Below, one piece after another: positions 1 through 6,101 of a stretch of 10,122 bases of DNA. Under the pieces are notes generated by a model. It made no database searches. It was not told where the DNA came from and worked only from the letters and a program-made list of their open reading frames with translations. Position numbers and translations under genes: made by a program. Location of the stretch: NCBI GenBank assembly GCA_964503615.1, contig CAZDBA010000170.1, forward strand, positions 1 through 10,122. The letters run 5' to 3'. The stretch comes from CAZDBA01 sp964503615. Its GTDB lineage: Bacteria; Planctomycetota; Planctomycetia; Pirellulales; Pirellulaceae. The stretch's first letter is position 1, and each line of letters begins with the position of its first letter.

Positions 1-1
1 T

Positions 2-79
2 GCCAATGTAAATGGTGGCAAGGGAACCCATTCCAGTGTCTTCCGCATCAAACCAGCTGACCCGGATCCGAAAAACTAG
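2..79 (+). CDS. C-terminal end of an unrecognised protein (cut by window edge)
   Basis: An open frame enters from the left edge and ends at TAG (77-79), giving the last 25 residues, ending ...KPADPDPKN. Only this tail is visible: a Gly/Lys/Ser-rich piece (GGKGTHSSVFRIKPA) that could be the final beta strand of an extracellular or beta-propeller-type domain, followed by a polar end. I do not recognise the family and assign no function. The other two plus-strand frames are less attractive: the frame starting at base 1 stops at 58-60. No convincing terminator hairpin follows; the 214 bases to the convergent NUDIX gene hold only a weak, probably spurious minus-strand frame. Reality as a gene end is moderately likely because the frame is open from the edge and its composition is protein-like. 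Confidence 0.45.
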   Translation, partial: ANVNGGKGTHSSVFRIKPADPDPKN

Positions 80-293
80 ATCGCAAGCTGGAAGCAGCCT
101 TAGCTATCGAGTTCGCCTTGGCGCCCGTATGACCGTTGGGCAATACCCCAACACCTTCCCCCAATAGCTGAAAGAAAACCACCGTTGCACAATTCCATCT
201 CAGTCTCGTTGAATTCTTGTAACTCCGCCGTGAATGCCACGAGAAACGGCTCTACCGTACCAATCCTGTAATCGCCAACTCCGCCTCTCATTC

Positions 294-719
294 TCAACAC
301 ACTTCAACAGCCAGTTTGATCATCTCGGCGTGATCAAACGCCAGCTTTGGAAGTTCGTTCAAATCGAACCAACCAGCGTCTTTGGCATCGTCGGCGGCAA
401 CCGGTGTTTGTCCAGCGACCAGTTCAGCCAAAAAAGCGATGCTAATCACGCGCGTGCGGGGGTCGCGATCGACCTGTGAAAAGGCGCCCAGCTGTCGAAG
501 CGTTTTGATCTTCAGCCCTGTTTCTTCTTTTAGTTCTCTTGCGGCGGCTTGTTCCAAAGTCTCATCAATGTCCAGAAAACCACCTGGTAGCGCCCAGCTA
601 TCTGCGTGCGGATCCTGTTTTCTCTGGATCAGCAAAACTTCTCGCTTGCCGTTCACGCCACCCATCGCAACAATGTCAACACTTACCGCTGGGCGAGCAT
701 ATTTATATTCGAAAGTCAT
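294..719 (-). CDS. NUDIX hydrolase, ADP-ribose pyrophosphatase-like
   Basis: A 141-residue cytoplasmic NUDIX enzyme, expected to hydrolyse a nucleoside diphosphate linked to another moiety X, with Mg2+ or Mn2+. The complete NUDIX box GX5EX7REUXEEXGU is visible at residues 47-69 (G47, E53, R61-E62, E65-E66, G68), preceded by the strand-loop WALPGG. The N-terminal RPAVSVDIVAM strand, the LLIQRK strand and the C-terminal FDHAEMI helix are what I expect of the COG1051 type, which includes ADP-ribose pyrophosphatases and the NUDIX domain of NrtR regulators. No winged-helix domain follows, so this is a stand-alone enzyme and not an NrtR repressor. Length is normal for a single-domain family member. 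The start ATG has a weak purine stretch (GAGAA) about seven bases upstream. It stands alone on minus, with a long intergenic region upstream. Substrate (ADP-ribose, NADH, oxidised dNTP) cannot be fixed from sequence. Confidence 0.93.
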   Translation of the reverse strand: MTFEYKYARPAVSVDIVAMGGVNGKREVLLIQRKQDPHADSWALPGGFLDIDETLEQAAARELKEETGLKIKTLRQLGAFSQVDRDPRTRVISIAFLAELVAGQTPVAADDAKDAGWFDLNELPKLAFDHAEMIKLAVEVC

Positions 720-1048
720 CCGTGTTTCTCAATTGTAAAAGCGCATAAAAAAACGCCAGACCGGCAGAGGAGAACTCATGCTGCTTAACAAACCCGGCAA
801 GGCGCTGGTTTGATCATAGTTGGTACCTTCCCAACTAGCAAAAACTTACCGCTAAAATTGAGTAACCAGCCAAACACAAAAACAAGCGGTTCTATACAAA
901 ACTCAACTTCCTGAGAGAAAACGGGCCAAATTCCCGCAATCTTTTTGAATCGTTTAAACTCTTACCCCACCAGACTGTGGGGATAACATAAAATAAAGTA
1001 GCGAATGGGAACATCTCATTATCGTTCGTTTCGTAGAAAAGGCGAAAC

Positions 1049-1080
1049 GCTGACGACAGGAACGGCTGACGGCAGGACCG
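1049..1080. repeat. Two tandem copies of a 16-base unit
   Basis: Bases 1049-1064 and 1065-1080 are adjacent 16-base units (GCTGACGACAGGAACG and GCTGACGGCAGGACCG) that agree at 14 of 16 positions. The second unit begins exactly where the 55-base duplicated block starts. They lie in the leader region about 23 bases before the left copy of the DUF1501 start codon. The alignment is direct; any role in slippage or polymorphism is inference. Confidence 0.7.
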
Positions 1081-1119
1081 ACTTTTATTGCCTGGAACCA
1101 AAATGAAGTGCAAAGACCA
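1065..1119 (+). repeat. Left copy of exact 55-base duplication flanking gap 1
   Basis: This block is identical over all 55 bases to 1220-1274 and ends directly at the first N. It carries the DUF1501 ATG and the first four and a half codons. A match of exactly 55 bases touching both edges of a 100-N placeholder is what two contigs sharing one k-mer of length 55 look like, so it is best read as an unmerged contig overlap and not as a biological repeat. Confidence 0.9.
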
Positions 1120-1219
1120 NNNNNNNNNNNNNNNNNNNNNNNNNNNNNNNNNNNNNNNNNNNNNNNNNNNNNNNNNNNNNNNNNNNNNNNNNNNNNNNNN
1201 NNNNNNNNNNNNNNNNNNN
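1120..1219. other. Assembly gap 1 (100 N placeholder)
   Basis: One hundred N, a standard filler length. Because the flanking bases are the same 55-mer, the two contig ends most likely overlap and the true gap is probably minus 55 bases, meaning no sequence is missing. A short tandem array not resolved by the assembler is the alternative. Confidence 0.95.
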
Positions 1220-1274
1220 GCTGACGGCAGGACCGACTTTTATTGCCTGGAACCAAAATGAAGTGCAAAGACCA
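1220..1274 (+). repeat. Right copy of exact 55-base duplication flanking gap 1
   Basis: Identical to 1065-1119. It begins at the first base after the N run and reads straight into the DUF1501 coding sequence, so this is the copy attached to the intact gene. See the left copy for the contig-overlap interpretation. Confidence 0.9.
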
Positions 1275-2559
1275 TTTATTGAGCCGCAGGAACCTGCTGA
1301 CCATTGGAGCTGTCGGCGGTTTGACGTTGTCCAATTTCTTTCGCATGAAAAGCGCGATGGCGGAGCAGAAGGACTACGAAAGTGTCGAAGGTCCAGCCAA
1401 ATCAGTGATCTTTATTTTTCTGCCTGGTGGAATTGCACAACAGGAGTCGTGGGATCCCAAACCGTTCGCGCCGTTGGAATACCGAGGTCCAATGGACAGC
1501 ATCGAAACCAACGTGAGTGGCATTCGCTTCAGTAAGACTTTGGCCAAGACCGCGCAGGTTGCGGACAAGCTGGTCGTCTGTCGTAGCATGACCCATGGCG
1601 AAGCGGCTCACGAGCGCGGCACTCACAACATGTTCACGGGCTATCGACCGAGCCCCGCACTACAGTACCCCAGCATGGGCAGTGTCGTATCTCATGAGTT
1701 CGGACCCCGCAACAATCTTCCGCCTTACGTTTTGATTCCCCAACAACCCAATTCGTTCGCGGGCACGGGGTATCTCAGTAGTTCGTTCGCCGGATTCAGT
1801 CTTGGAGCCGATCCTGCCCAAGGTGATTTCAAAGTTCGTGATTTAAACCTGTCAGCGGGTGTCGACACGGCTCGCTTTAATCGCCGCCGAAAGCTTTTGG
1901 ATGTCGTCAATAACCACTTTCGCGAACGAGAACAATCGGACTCAATCGAAGCGGTCGACACGTTCTACGATCGAGCTTACGGTTTGATTAGCAGTGAGAA
2001 AGCTCGTTTGGCTTTTGATATTTCTAAAGAAGACGACAAATTGCGAGACGCATACGGTCGCAACCAAGCCGGGCAGCGGATGTTGATGTCACGTCGATTG
2101 GTCGAAGCTGGCGTGCGGTTCGTAACGATGACTTATGGCGCGTGGGATCATCATGATGGCATTGAAGACAGGATGAACCGAATGATGCCAACGTTCGATC
2201 AGGCCTTCTCAACGTTAATCACCGATCTGGATCAACGAGGTTTACTGGAGTCGACGTTGGTTTGCGTTACCAGCGAGTTTGGTCGCACACCCAAGATCAA
2301 TGCAACCGCAGGACGAGACCATTGGCCCAAAGTTTTCAGCTCCGTTATGGCCGGAGGCGGGCTAAAACGAGGGATCGTTCATGGCTCCTCCAACGCGACG
2401 GCGTCGGAGCCGGACGAAAGTCCATTCAGCGTCGAAGATTGGGCCACGACAATTTACAAGTGCATGGGCATCGTCGCCGACAAAGAGCTTATGGCACCCG
2501 GCGGACGACCGATCGAAATCGTTGACCACGGAACGGTCCGGGAAGAGATCTTGGCCTAG
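1258..2559 (+). CDS. DUF1501 family protein, Tat-exported
   Basis: A 433-residue member of the DUF1501 family, which belongs to the alkaline phosphatase/sulfatase-like fold and is greatly expanded in planctomycetes; its reaction is not established. The N-terminus is a twin-arginine signal (SRRNLLTIG, R10-R11, then a hydrophobic stretch to about residue 28 and a likely cleavage after AMA near 35), so it should act outside the cytoplasm. Family landmarks in order are FLPGGIAQQESWDPKP (54-69), HERGTHNMFTGY (118-129), AWDHHDG (295-301), SEFGRTP (339-345) and GRDHWP (352-357); the Asp and His residues are likely metal ligands. I chose the ATG at 1258; an in-frame TTG at 1243 would add five residues. 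Family genes commonly sit beside DUF1549/DUF1553 cytochrome genes, but this one has no such neighbour here. It converges on the TIM-barrel gene across gap 2. Confidence 0.93.
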   Translation: MKCKDHLLSRRNLLTIGAVGGLTLSNFFRMKSAMAEQKDYESVEGPAKSVIFIFLPGGIAQQESWDPKPFAPLEYRGPMDSIETNVSGIRFSKTLAKTAQVADKLVVCRSMTHGEAAHERGTHNMFTGYRPSPALQYPSMGSVVSHEFGPRNNLPPYVLIPQQPNSFAGTGYLSSSFAGFSLGADPAQGDFKVRDLNLSAGVDTARFNRRRKLLDVVNNHFREREQSDSIEAVDTFYDRAYGLISSEKARLAFDISKEDDKLRDAYGRNQAGQRMLMSRRLVEAGVRFVTMTYGAWDHHDGIEDRMNRMMPTFDQAFSTLITDLDQRGLLESTLVCVTSEFGRTPKINATAGRDHWPKVFSSVMAGGGLKRGIVHGSSNATASEPDESPFSVEDWATTIYKCMGIVADKELMAPGGRPIEIVDHGTVREEILA

Positions 2560-2588
2560 CCAGTCGTTTGTTACCACGTTTTGAACCG

Positions 2589-2688
2589 NNNNNNNNNNNN
2601 NNNNNNNNNNNNNNNNNNNNNNNNNNNNNNNNNNNNNNNNNNNNNNNNNNNNNNNNNNNNNNNNNNNNNNNNNNNNNNNNNNNNNNNN
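2589..2688. other. Assembly gap 2 (100 N placeholder)
   Basis: One hundred N between the 3' ends of two convergent genes. Unlike gap 1, the flanks (2560-2588 and 2689-2697) share no overlap that I can find. A strong terminator hairpin would be expected in this position and could have broken the assembly; true length is unknown. Confidence 0.95.
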
Positions 2689-2697
2689 ACTGGCAAC

Positions 2698-3681
2698 TCA
2701 TCCTTGCGCGAGTTCTTTCTGGCATCGCTCTAGAAGTGCTTTGGTTAACTTGACCCCTTCGAATTCGCTAACGCCTCCGCCTTCCCACTCGATTCCGACC
2801 CAACCGTTGTAGCCGTGATTCAAAACGATTTTCATCATTTTCATATAGTCGGTGTTCACTTCATTGCCGTCGGCATCAAACTCATGACTTTTGGCACTCA
2901 CCGCTTTGGCGAATGGCATCAATTCCGTTACGCCTTTGTAGCGATCGTACATCTCCCCTTTTCTAATTCTGAAGTTACCGAAATCTGGCAACGTTCCGCA
3001 GTTATCCATCCCGACCGATTTGATAACTTTAGATAGCCATTCTCCGTTTGAGCTCAGTCCGCCGTGATTTTCGACCACAACGTTCAATCCGTACTGAGCG
3101 GCGAATTCACTAAGCTGAGAAAGTCCATCCGCTGCGAGCTTGACCTGTTCTTCATACTCACCGCCAGAGGCTGCATTGACTCGGATCGAGTGGCAGCCCA
3201 GAAACCACGCTGCGGTAACCCATTTGAAATGATTCTCAACTGCCTGCGTACGTTTTTTCTGGTTCGGATCTCCCAGCCGTCCCTCACCATCGCACATGAT
3301 CAGCAGGGACTGAACGTTGTGATCGTCGCATTGTGTTTTAAGATCGCTAAGGTAAGTGCGATTAAACGCCTTGTCTTTAAAAAACGAGTTTACGTATTCG
3401 ATCGCTCCAATGCCGAACTCCTCGCGAGCAACGCGAGGGAAATCCATGTTCGTCATCGTTTTGTCTTTTCGAATCGTGCGGTGTAGAGACCACTCGGCCA
3501 AAGAGATTTTGAACGGCAATTCTTCTTCCTCTTCGGCTTCCTGACGGATCGGCGTGTTAATGTTGTAGAGTTTGCGCGGGTGAGCTGCGGTCGCAATGCG
3601 CCCCTTTCCAAGTGAGGCAGTCGCAACTGCGGCTCCAGCTCCAGCGATAAAATTTCTTCGGTTTATGGGGCTAAGTTTCAT
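2698..3681 (-). CDS. Sugar phosphate isomerase/epimerase-type TIM-barrel protein, Tat-exported
   Basis: A 327-residue protein with an N-terminal Tat signal (NRRNFIAGAGAAVATASLG, R8-R9) followed by a xylose-isomerase-like/AP-endonuclease-2 TIM barrel. The four metal-ligand positions usual for this fold can be picked out: E204 (VVVENHGG), D233 (LPDFGN), H266 (KSHEFD) and E298 (GIEWEG). Such proteins in planctomycetes are usually annotated as sugar isomerases/epimerases, inferred to act on exported or periplasmic sugars; the substrate is unknown. Between signal and barrel is a linker with an acidic run (EAEEEEELP, about 48-56). The frame stays open upstream to 3711, with alternative ATGs at 3711 and 3693. 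I prefer 3681 because it places the RR motif eight residues in, and AGGA lies 11 bases upstream. It is 186 bases downstream of the hydrolase gene on the same strand, so cotranscription is possible but not shown. Confidence 0.9.
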   Translation of the reverse strand: MKLSPINRRNFIAGAGAAVATASLGKGRIATAAHPRKLYNINTPIRQEAEEEEELPFKISLAEWSLHRTIRKDKTMTNMDFPRVAREEFGIGAIEYVNSFFKDKAFNRTYLSDLKTQCDDHNVQSLLIMCDGEGRLGDPNQKKRTQAVENHFKWVTAAWFLGCHSIRVNAASGGEYEEQVKLAADGLSQLSEFAAQYGLNVVVENHGGLSSNGEWLSKVIKSVGMDNCGTLPDFGNFRIRKGEMYDRYKGVTELMPFAKAVSAKSHEFDADGNEVNTDYMKMMKIVLNHGYNGWVGIEWEGGGVSEFEGVKLTKALLERCQKELAQG

Positions 3682-3867
3682 CTGATCGATCATCCTGCGA
3701 AATCTAAACAAGCGTGGTTACAACAACGACAATGGGTTCGACCTGAATTTTAGATGGGAAGTCGCCGTTATACAAACCGTGCTTCCGCGGGAAATTGAAA
3801 TTCGAACGAATACAAGAGATGCTTGTTCCGTTTTGAGACGTCTAGGCGCGACTTTTCATCTAAGCCA

Positions 3868-4836
3868 TTAATCGCTCTTGGCATCGGCGGCCGGAATCCA
3901 GTTCCGCTCAGCCAGCCATCGTTCGCATTTCACCGGCCATTCTGTGATCGACTCCTGTTCGTTTCTACGCAAACCGAAACCGTGGCCGCCCGTTTTACAA
4001 ACGTACAAACCGGATTCAACACCCGCATTCAAGAGGACCGAATGGTAGATTTGCGAATTTTCGACGGCAACTTTATCGTCCTCAGCATGGATCAGAAAAG
4101 CAGGCGGAGTTTTCGAATCAACTTTTAAGCCTTCCCATAATCCGTCATGTTTTTTATTTGCCACCAAATCGGGATAGATCAAGATCGCAAAATTCGGCTG
4201 TGAAGATTGCTTGTCCGCATCGTCAACGACGGAGTAAGTTCTTTCTGTGGTCAGGCAAGTTCGCACGGCAATGCATCCACCAGCAGAGAAACCAAGGATG
4301 CCAATTTTTTCCGGGTCTATGTTCCAGCTTTCAGCATGCGCGCGTACAAGCCCCATTGCTCGCTGAGCGTCTTGAACTCCGGCTTGCCACATCGGCTTGT
4401 GTCTTCTCGTTGGCACCCGGTATTTCAGAACCACAGCAGTGATGCCTAAAGAATTAAGCCAGTTAGCAACTTCGGTCCCTTCCAAATCCCAAGCCAAAAT
4501 ATTGAACCCGCCACCGGGACAAACGACAACAGCGGTTGTCGTCCTCAAATCTTCAGGCGGAAAAAAGATCTGGAGTTCTGGCGTACTAACGTGCGACATT
4601 CGAATGATCGGACGTCCAGCAATCAGCTCATCTGATCGTTTGGTTTGATCTCGCGATTCGCGATTGGGCAAAGCCGGGCCAGGGGGCGAGTTGGGCCAAA
4701 CGGCAAGTTTCTCGTCAGGGTCCTGGGTAACAAGTTCTTTGCCCGAGTTACAACCCAGACAACCTAAACAGATACCGACGAATATGAACAGAATCGTTCG
4801 CAGCAAAGCGGTATTGTTTGAAATTGAGGAGATCAA
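3868..4836 (-). CDS. Alpha/beta-hydrolase (esterase/lipase, acetyl-esterase type), probable lipoprotein
   Basis: A 322-residue serine hydrolase of the alpha/beta-hydrolase-3/BD-FAE-like group, expected to cleave carboxylic esters, perhaps acetyl or acyl groups on carbohydrates. Visible elements are the oxyanion-hole loop CPGGGF (106-111), the nucleophile elbow GFSAGG (S184), the acid in HAEDD (D254 likely) and the base in GGHGFG (H285). The N-terminus has a hydrophobic segment (about 11-29) ending in CLGCLGC, three cysteines at 23, 26 and 29. This resembles a lipobox, although position -3 is Cys and not Leu, so export is likely and lipidation plausible. There is no ATG near the 5' end; the first usable start is TTG at 4834-4836, with GGA six bases upstream. 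A TTG ten codons further in is the alternative. The TIM-barrel gene follows on the same strand after 186 bases, which fits a shared saccharide-processing role, by inference. Confidence 0.9.
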   Translation of the reverse strand: MISSISNNTALLRTILFIFVGICLGCLGCNSGKELVTQDPDEKLAVWPNSPPGPALPNRESRDQTKRSDELIAGRPIIRMSHVSTPELQIFFPPEDLRTTTAVVVCPGGGFNILAWDLEGTEVANWLNSLGITAVVLKYRVPTRRHKPMWQAGVQDAQRAMGLVRAHAESWNIDPEKIGILGFSAGGCIAVRTCLTTERTYSVVDDADKQSSQPNFAILIYPDLVANKKHDGLWEGLKVDSKTPPAFLIHAEDDKVAVENSQIYHSVLLNAGVESGLYVCKTGGHGFGLRRNEQESITEWPVKCERWLAERNWIPAADAKSD

Positions 4837-4991
4837 GGAATTTCCGTTCGTTTTCGTGACGGGCCTTGATTCTAGTCAGGCTCAAACGAACTAACAAACT
4901 TCATTCCGATGTCGGTGGGATTGCAAACCAAAGTCAAACCCAACCCGAATCGGGCAAACCGAAAGTAAAGTAATTTCGCCCACAAAACTGG

Positions 4992-5014
4992 ACAAGTTCC
5001 ATTGATCAACTTGT
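4992..5014. promoter_or_regulatory. Perfect 7-base inverted repeat, candidate operator or activator site
   Basis: ACAAGTT (4992-4998) and AACTTGT (5008-5014) are perfect reverse complements separated by nine bases. The dyad lies about 145-165 bases upstream of the sigma-54-type -24 element, a usual distance for a bacterial enhancer-binding protein site. A dyad of this size can arise by chance, so the assignment is tentative. Confidence 0.3.
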
Positions 5015-5157
5015 GTCTATGCTTTTCGAGCCGATTTCGTGATGCAAAAACGAAACTTGATAACTTTTGGCCACATCTCTGTCGGCAATGGGCAACGTGT
5101 GAATATTTGAGATTGTTTTTACTGCACAATTTGCGTGGTTTCTGAGTAAAGCGCCTT

Positions 5158-5175
5158 TTGGCATACCGCTTGCAA
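5158..5175 (+). promoter_or_regulatory. Candidate sigma-54 (RpoN) promoter for the small membrane protein
   Basis: The string TTGGCATACCGCTTGCAA has the -24 GG at 5160-5161 and the -12 GC at 5172-5173, exactly ten bases apart as sigma-54 holoenzyme requires. Around them TGGCAT differs from the consensus TGGCAC at one base and TTGCA matches the -12 consensus. Transcription would begin near 5185, leaving a leader of about 65 bases before the ATG at 5250. Sigma-54 promoters need an ATP-dependent activator bound upstream; the dyad at 4992-5014 could serve. Confidence 0.45.
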
Positions 5176-5249
5176 ATACCCATTGTCAACAAGCGAATCA
5201 AATCGCCTCGAACCAAATCACACCGGCTCATTTTTTAAAGTTGACGACG

Positions 5250-5459
5250 ATGGAACAAATTGAACTTTCGACTACGAAATACGTCCGCGAATCACTTCAG
5301 AACGAAGTAAAAGAAAACCGCAAAGCAAATCGCAAATCTGCCTCGCAAAAAATACTGATGCTCGCTGCATCTGCTGCCCTTTTTGCCGTCGCCTTTTACG
5401 TAGCAACCAATAACCCCCAATTGATCGAGTCCATCAAGCTTTACTTGAATATCGGCTAA
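5250..5459 (+). CDS. Small single-span membrane protein, function unknown
   Basis: A 69-residue protein. Residues 1-34 are highly charged and probably helical (VRESLQNEVKENRKANRKSA), residues about 35-52 form one hydrophobic segment (ILMLAASAALFAVAFYVA), and a short amphipathic tail ends in LYLNIG. The cluster of Lys and Arg before the membrane segment predicts N-in/C-out topology. I do not recognise the family. Support that it is a real gene comes from its surroundings: a sigma-54-type promoter candidate upstream and a strong intrinsic terminator starting 33 bases after the stop, which makes a neat single-gene unit. I chose ATG 5250; an in-frame TTG at 5241 would add three residues, and neither has a clear Shine-Dalgarno sequence. 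It could be a subunit or regulator of a larger membrane complex encoded elsewhere, but nothing here shows which. Confidence 0.7.
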   Translation: MEQIELSTTKYVRESLQNEVKENRKANRKSASQKILMLAASAALFAVAFYVATNNPQLIESIKLYLNIG

Positions 5460-5491
5460 GATTTAATTGCAAGAATCAGTTTAGGAGTGGG

Positions 5492-5530
5492 GCTTCGGTG
5501 TGTCTCGTGACGCGCCGAAGCTTTTCTTTT
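5492..5530 (+). terminator. Strong intrinsic terminator of the small membrane protein gene
   Basis: A 13-base stem (5492-5504 with 5509-5521) closes a TCGT tetraloop. Eleven pairs are Watson-Crick and two are G-U, including the perfect GCTTCGG/CCGAAGC base. It is followed directly by the tail TTTTCTTTT (5522-5530). On the minus strand there is no T tail, so it should end plus-strand transcripts only and not the convergent CYTH gene. Confidence 0.88.
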
Positions 5531-5561
5531 GCGCTGTCGATCGAATCGAAACCAAGTTCCG

Positions 5562-6035
5562 CTAAGCCTGTTCGGGCGGCCAGGATTTGTACGGAGTGAT
5601 TGAAAGTCGAGAGTTGAAATAGCGGTGATCGTCAGTGACCTCTTTTCCGGTCCACTCTGGCAACTCGAATTCCTGCGTTTCCGATTCCAGTTCGATTTCT
5701 GCGACGACTAACCCTTCGTTCTCATCCAAAAACTCATCGACTTCCCAAGTCATTCCCTTGAACTCGACCAGCCTACGGTACTTTGCGATCAAAGGACGTT
5801 CGCAAAGTTCCAACATCTCTTTTGCATCCTCCAGCGGAATCGAGTACTCATATTCCTTTCGAGTCATATTGGTCGTTATGCTTTTGATTGTCAGAAAGGC
5901 CAGATCGCCAGCAATGCGGACACGAACGGTGCGGTTAGGATCCCGGTTCAAATAGCCTTGACAGTAGTAGGTCGCTTCCGATTCTCGCCATGCATCGCCA
6001 GTTACCAGAAATTTGCGTTCTATTTCGGCGCCCAT
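5562..6035 (-). CDS. CYTH domain protein (triphosphate tunnel metalloenzyme)
   Basis: A 157-residue stand-alone CYTH protein. The family signature ExExK is present at E4, E6 and K8 (EIERKFLV), followed by the basic tunnel strands RTVRVR (35-40) and LTIK (48-51), RKEYEYSIP, and the acidic strands WEVDEF and AEIELE that hold the metal ions. Short bacterial enzymes of this type, such as those studied from Nitrosomonas and Clostridium, are mainly inorganic triphosphatases. Class IV adenylate cyclase and thiamine-triphosphatase activities occur elsewhere in the superfamily, so tripolyphosphate hydrolysis is the best guess. The start is well supported by a strong Shine-Dalgarno sequence, GAGGGGG (6041-6047 on the complementary strand), five bases before ATG. 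It follows the TolC gene by 66 bases on the same strand; they may share a transcript, but the strong own ribosome site suggests independent translation. Confidence 0.93.
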   Translation of the reverse strand: MGAEIERKFLVTGDAWRESEATYYCQGYLNRDPNRTVRVRIAGDLAFLTIKSITTNMTRKEYEYSIPLEDAKEMLELCERPLIAKYRRLVEFKGMTWEVDEFLDENEGLVVAEIELESETQEFELPEWTGKEVTDDHRYFNSRLSITPYKSWPPEQA

Positions 6036-6101
6036 TGTTTCCCCCTCAAGACTGTAGAAGACTGGCTTGGAATTCTCTGTGCTTCTGCAAGGCTCTGTGT
6101 A

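Larger units (their letters stand above)
720..1257. other. Intergenic region with gap 1 and two small hairpins
   Basis: This divergent spacer between the NUDIX gene (minus) and the DUF1501 gene (plus) is 538 bases as written, but about 383 if the 100 N and the duplicated 55 bases are collapsed. No credible gene lies in it. Two perfect small dyads are present: TAGTTGG (817-823) with CCAACTA (831-837), and CCCCAC (965-970) with GTGGGG (977-982). Neither is followed by a T run on either strand, so they are not standard intrinsic terminators; they could be operators or chance. The promoters of both flanking genes must lie here, but I see no convincing -35/-10 pair. Confidence 0.6.
4837..5249. other. 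Intergenic regulatory region, divergent
   Basis: This 413-base spacer separates the hydrolase (minus) from a small membrane protein (plus). It holds a sigma-54-type promoter candidate (5158-5175) and a perfect 7-base dyad further upstream (4992-5014), listed separately. One long minus-strand frame (4872-5231, 119 codons) exists, but its product is very rich in Arg, Lys and Cys with no domain I recognise, so I treat it as non-coding. No RNA gene is evident. Confidence 0.6.

Noticed and set aside
100..300. Minus-strand 66-codon frame (GTG start) overlapping the end of the NUDIX gene by seven bases
   Set aside because: Composition is passably protein-like, but there is no recognisable motif, the start is GTG inside the upstream gene, and no ribosome site favours it. 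Kept only as a possibility.
382..738. Plus-strand 118-codon frame opposite the NUDIX gene
   Set aside because: It is antisense to a gene with a full NUDIX box; its Ser/Ala-rich product is a codon-bias shadow.
817..837. TAGTTGG/CCAACTA hairpin as a terminator
   Set aside because: No T run follows on either strand and neither neighbouring gene ends there.
1065..1274. The 55-base direct repeats read as target-site duplications or attL/attR of an inserted element
   Set aside because: There is only N filler between them and the match stops exactly at the gap edges, which fits a contig overlap far better; no integrase or transposase is present.
4872..5231. Minus-strand 119-codon frame in the intergenic region
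   Set aside because: The product is very basic and Cys-rich with no domain, and it covers the sigma-54-type site and dyad. It could be real only if conserved in relatives.
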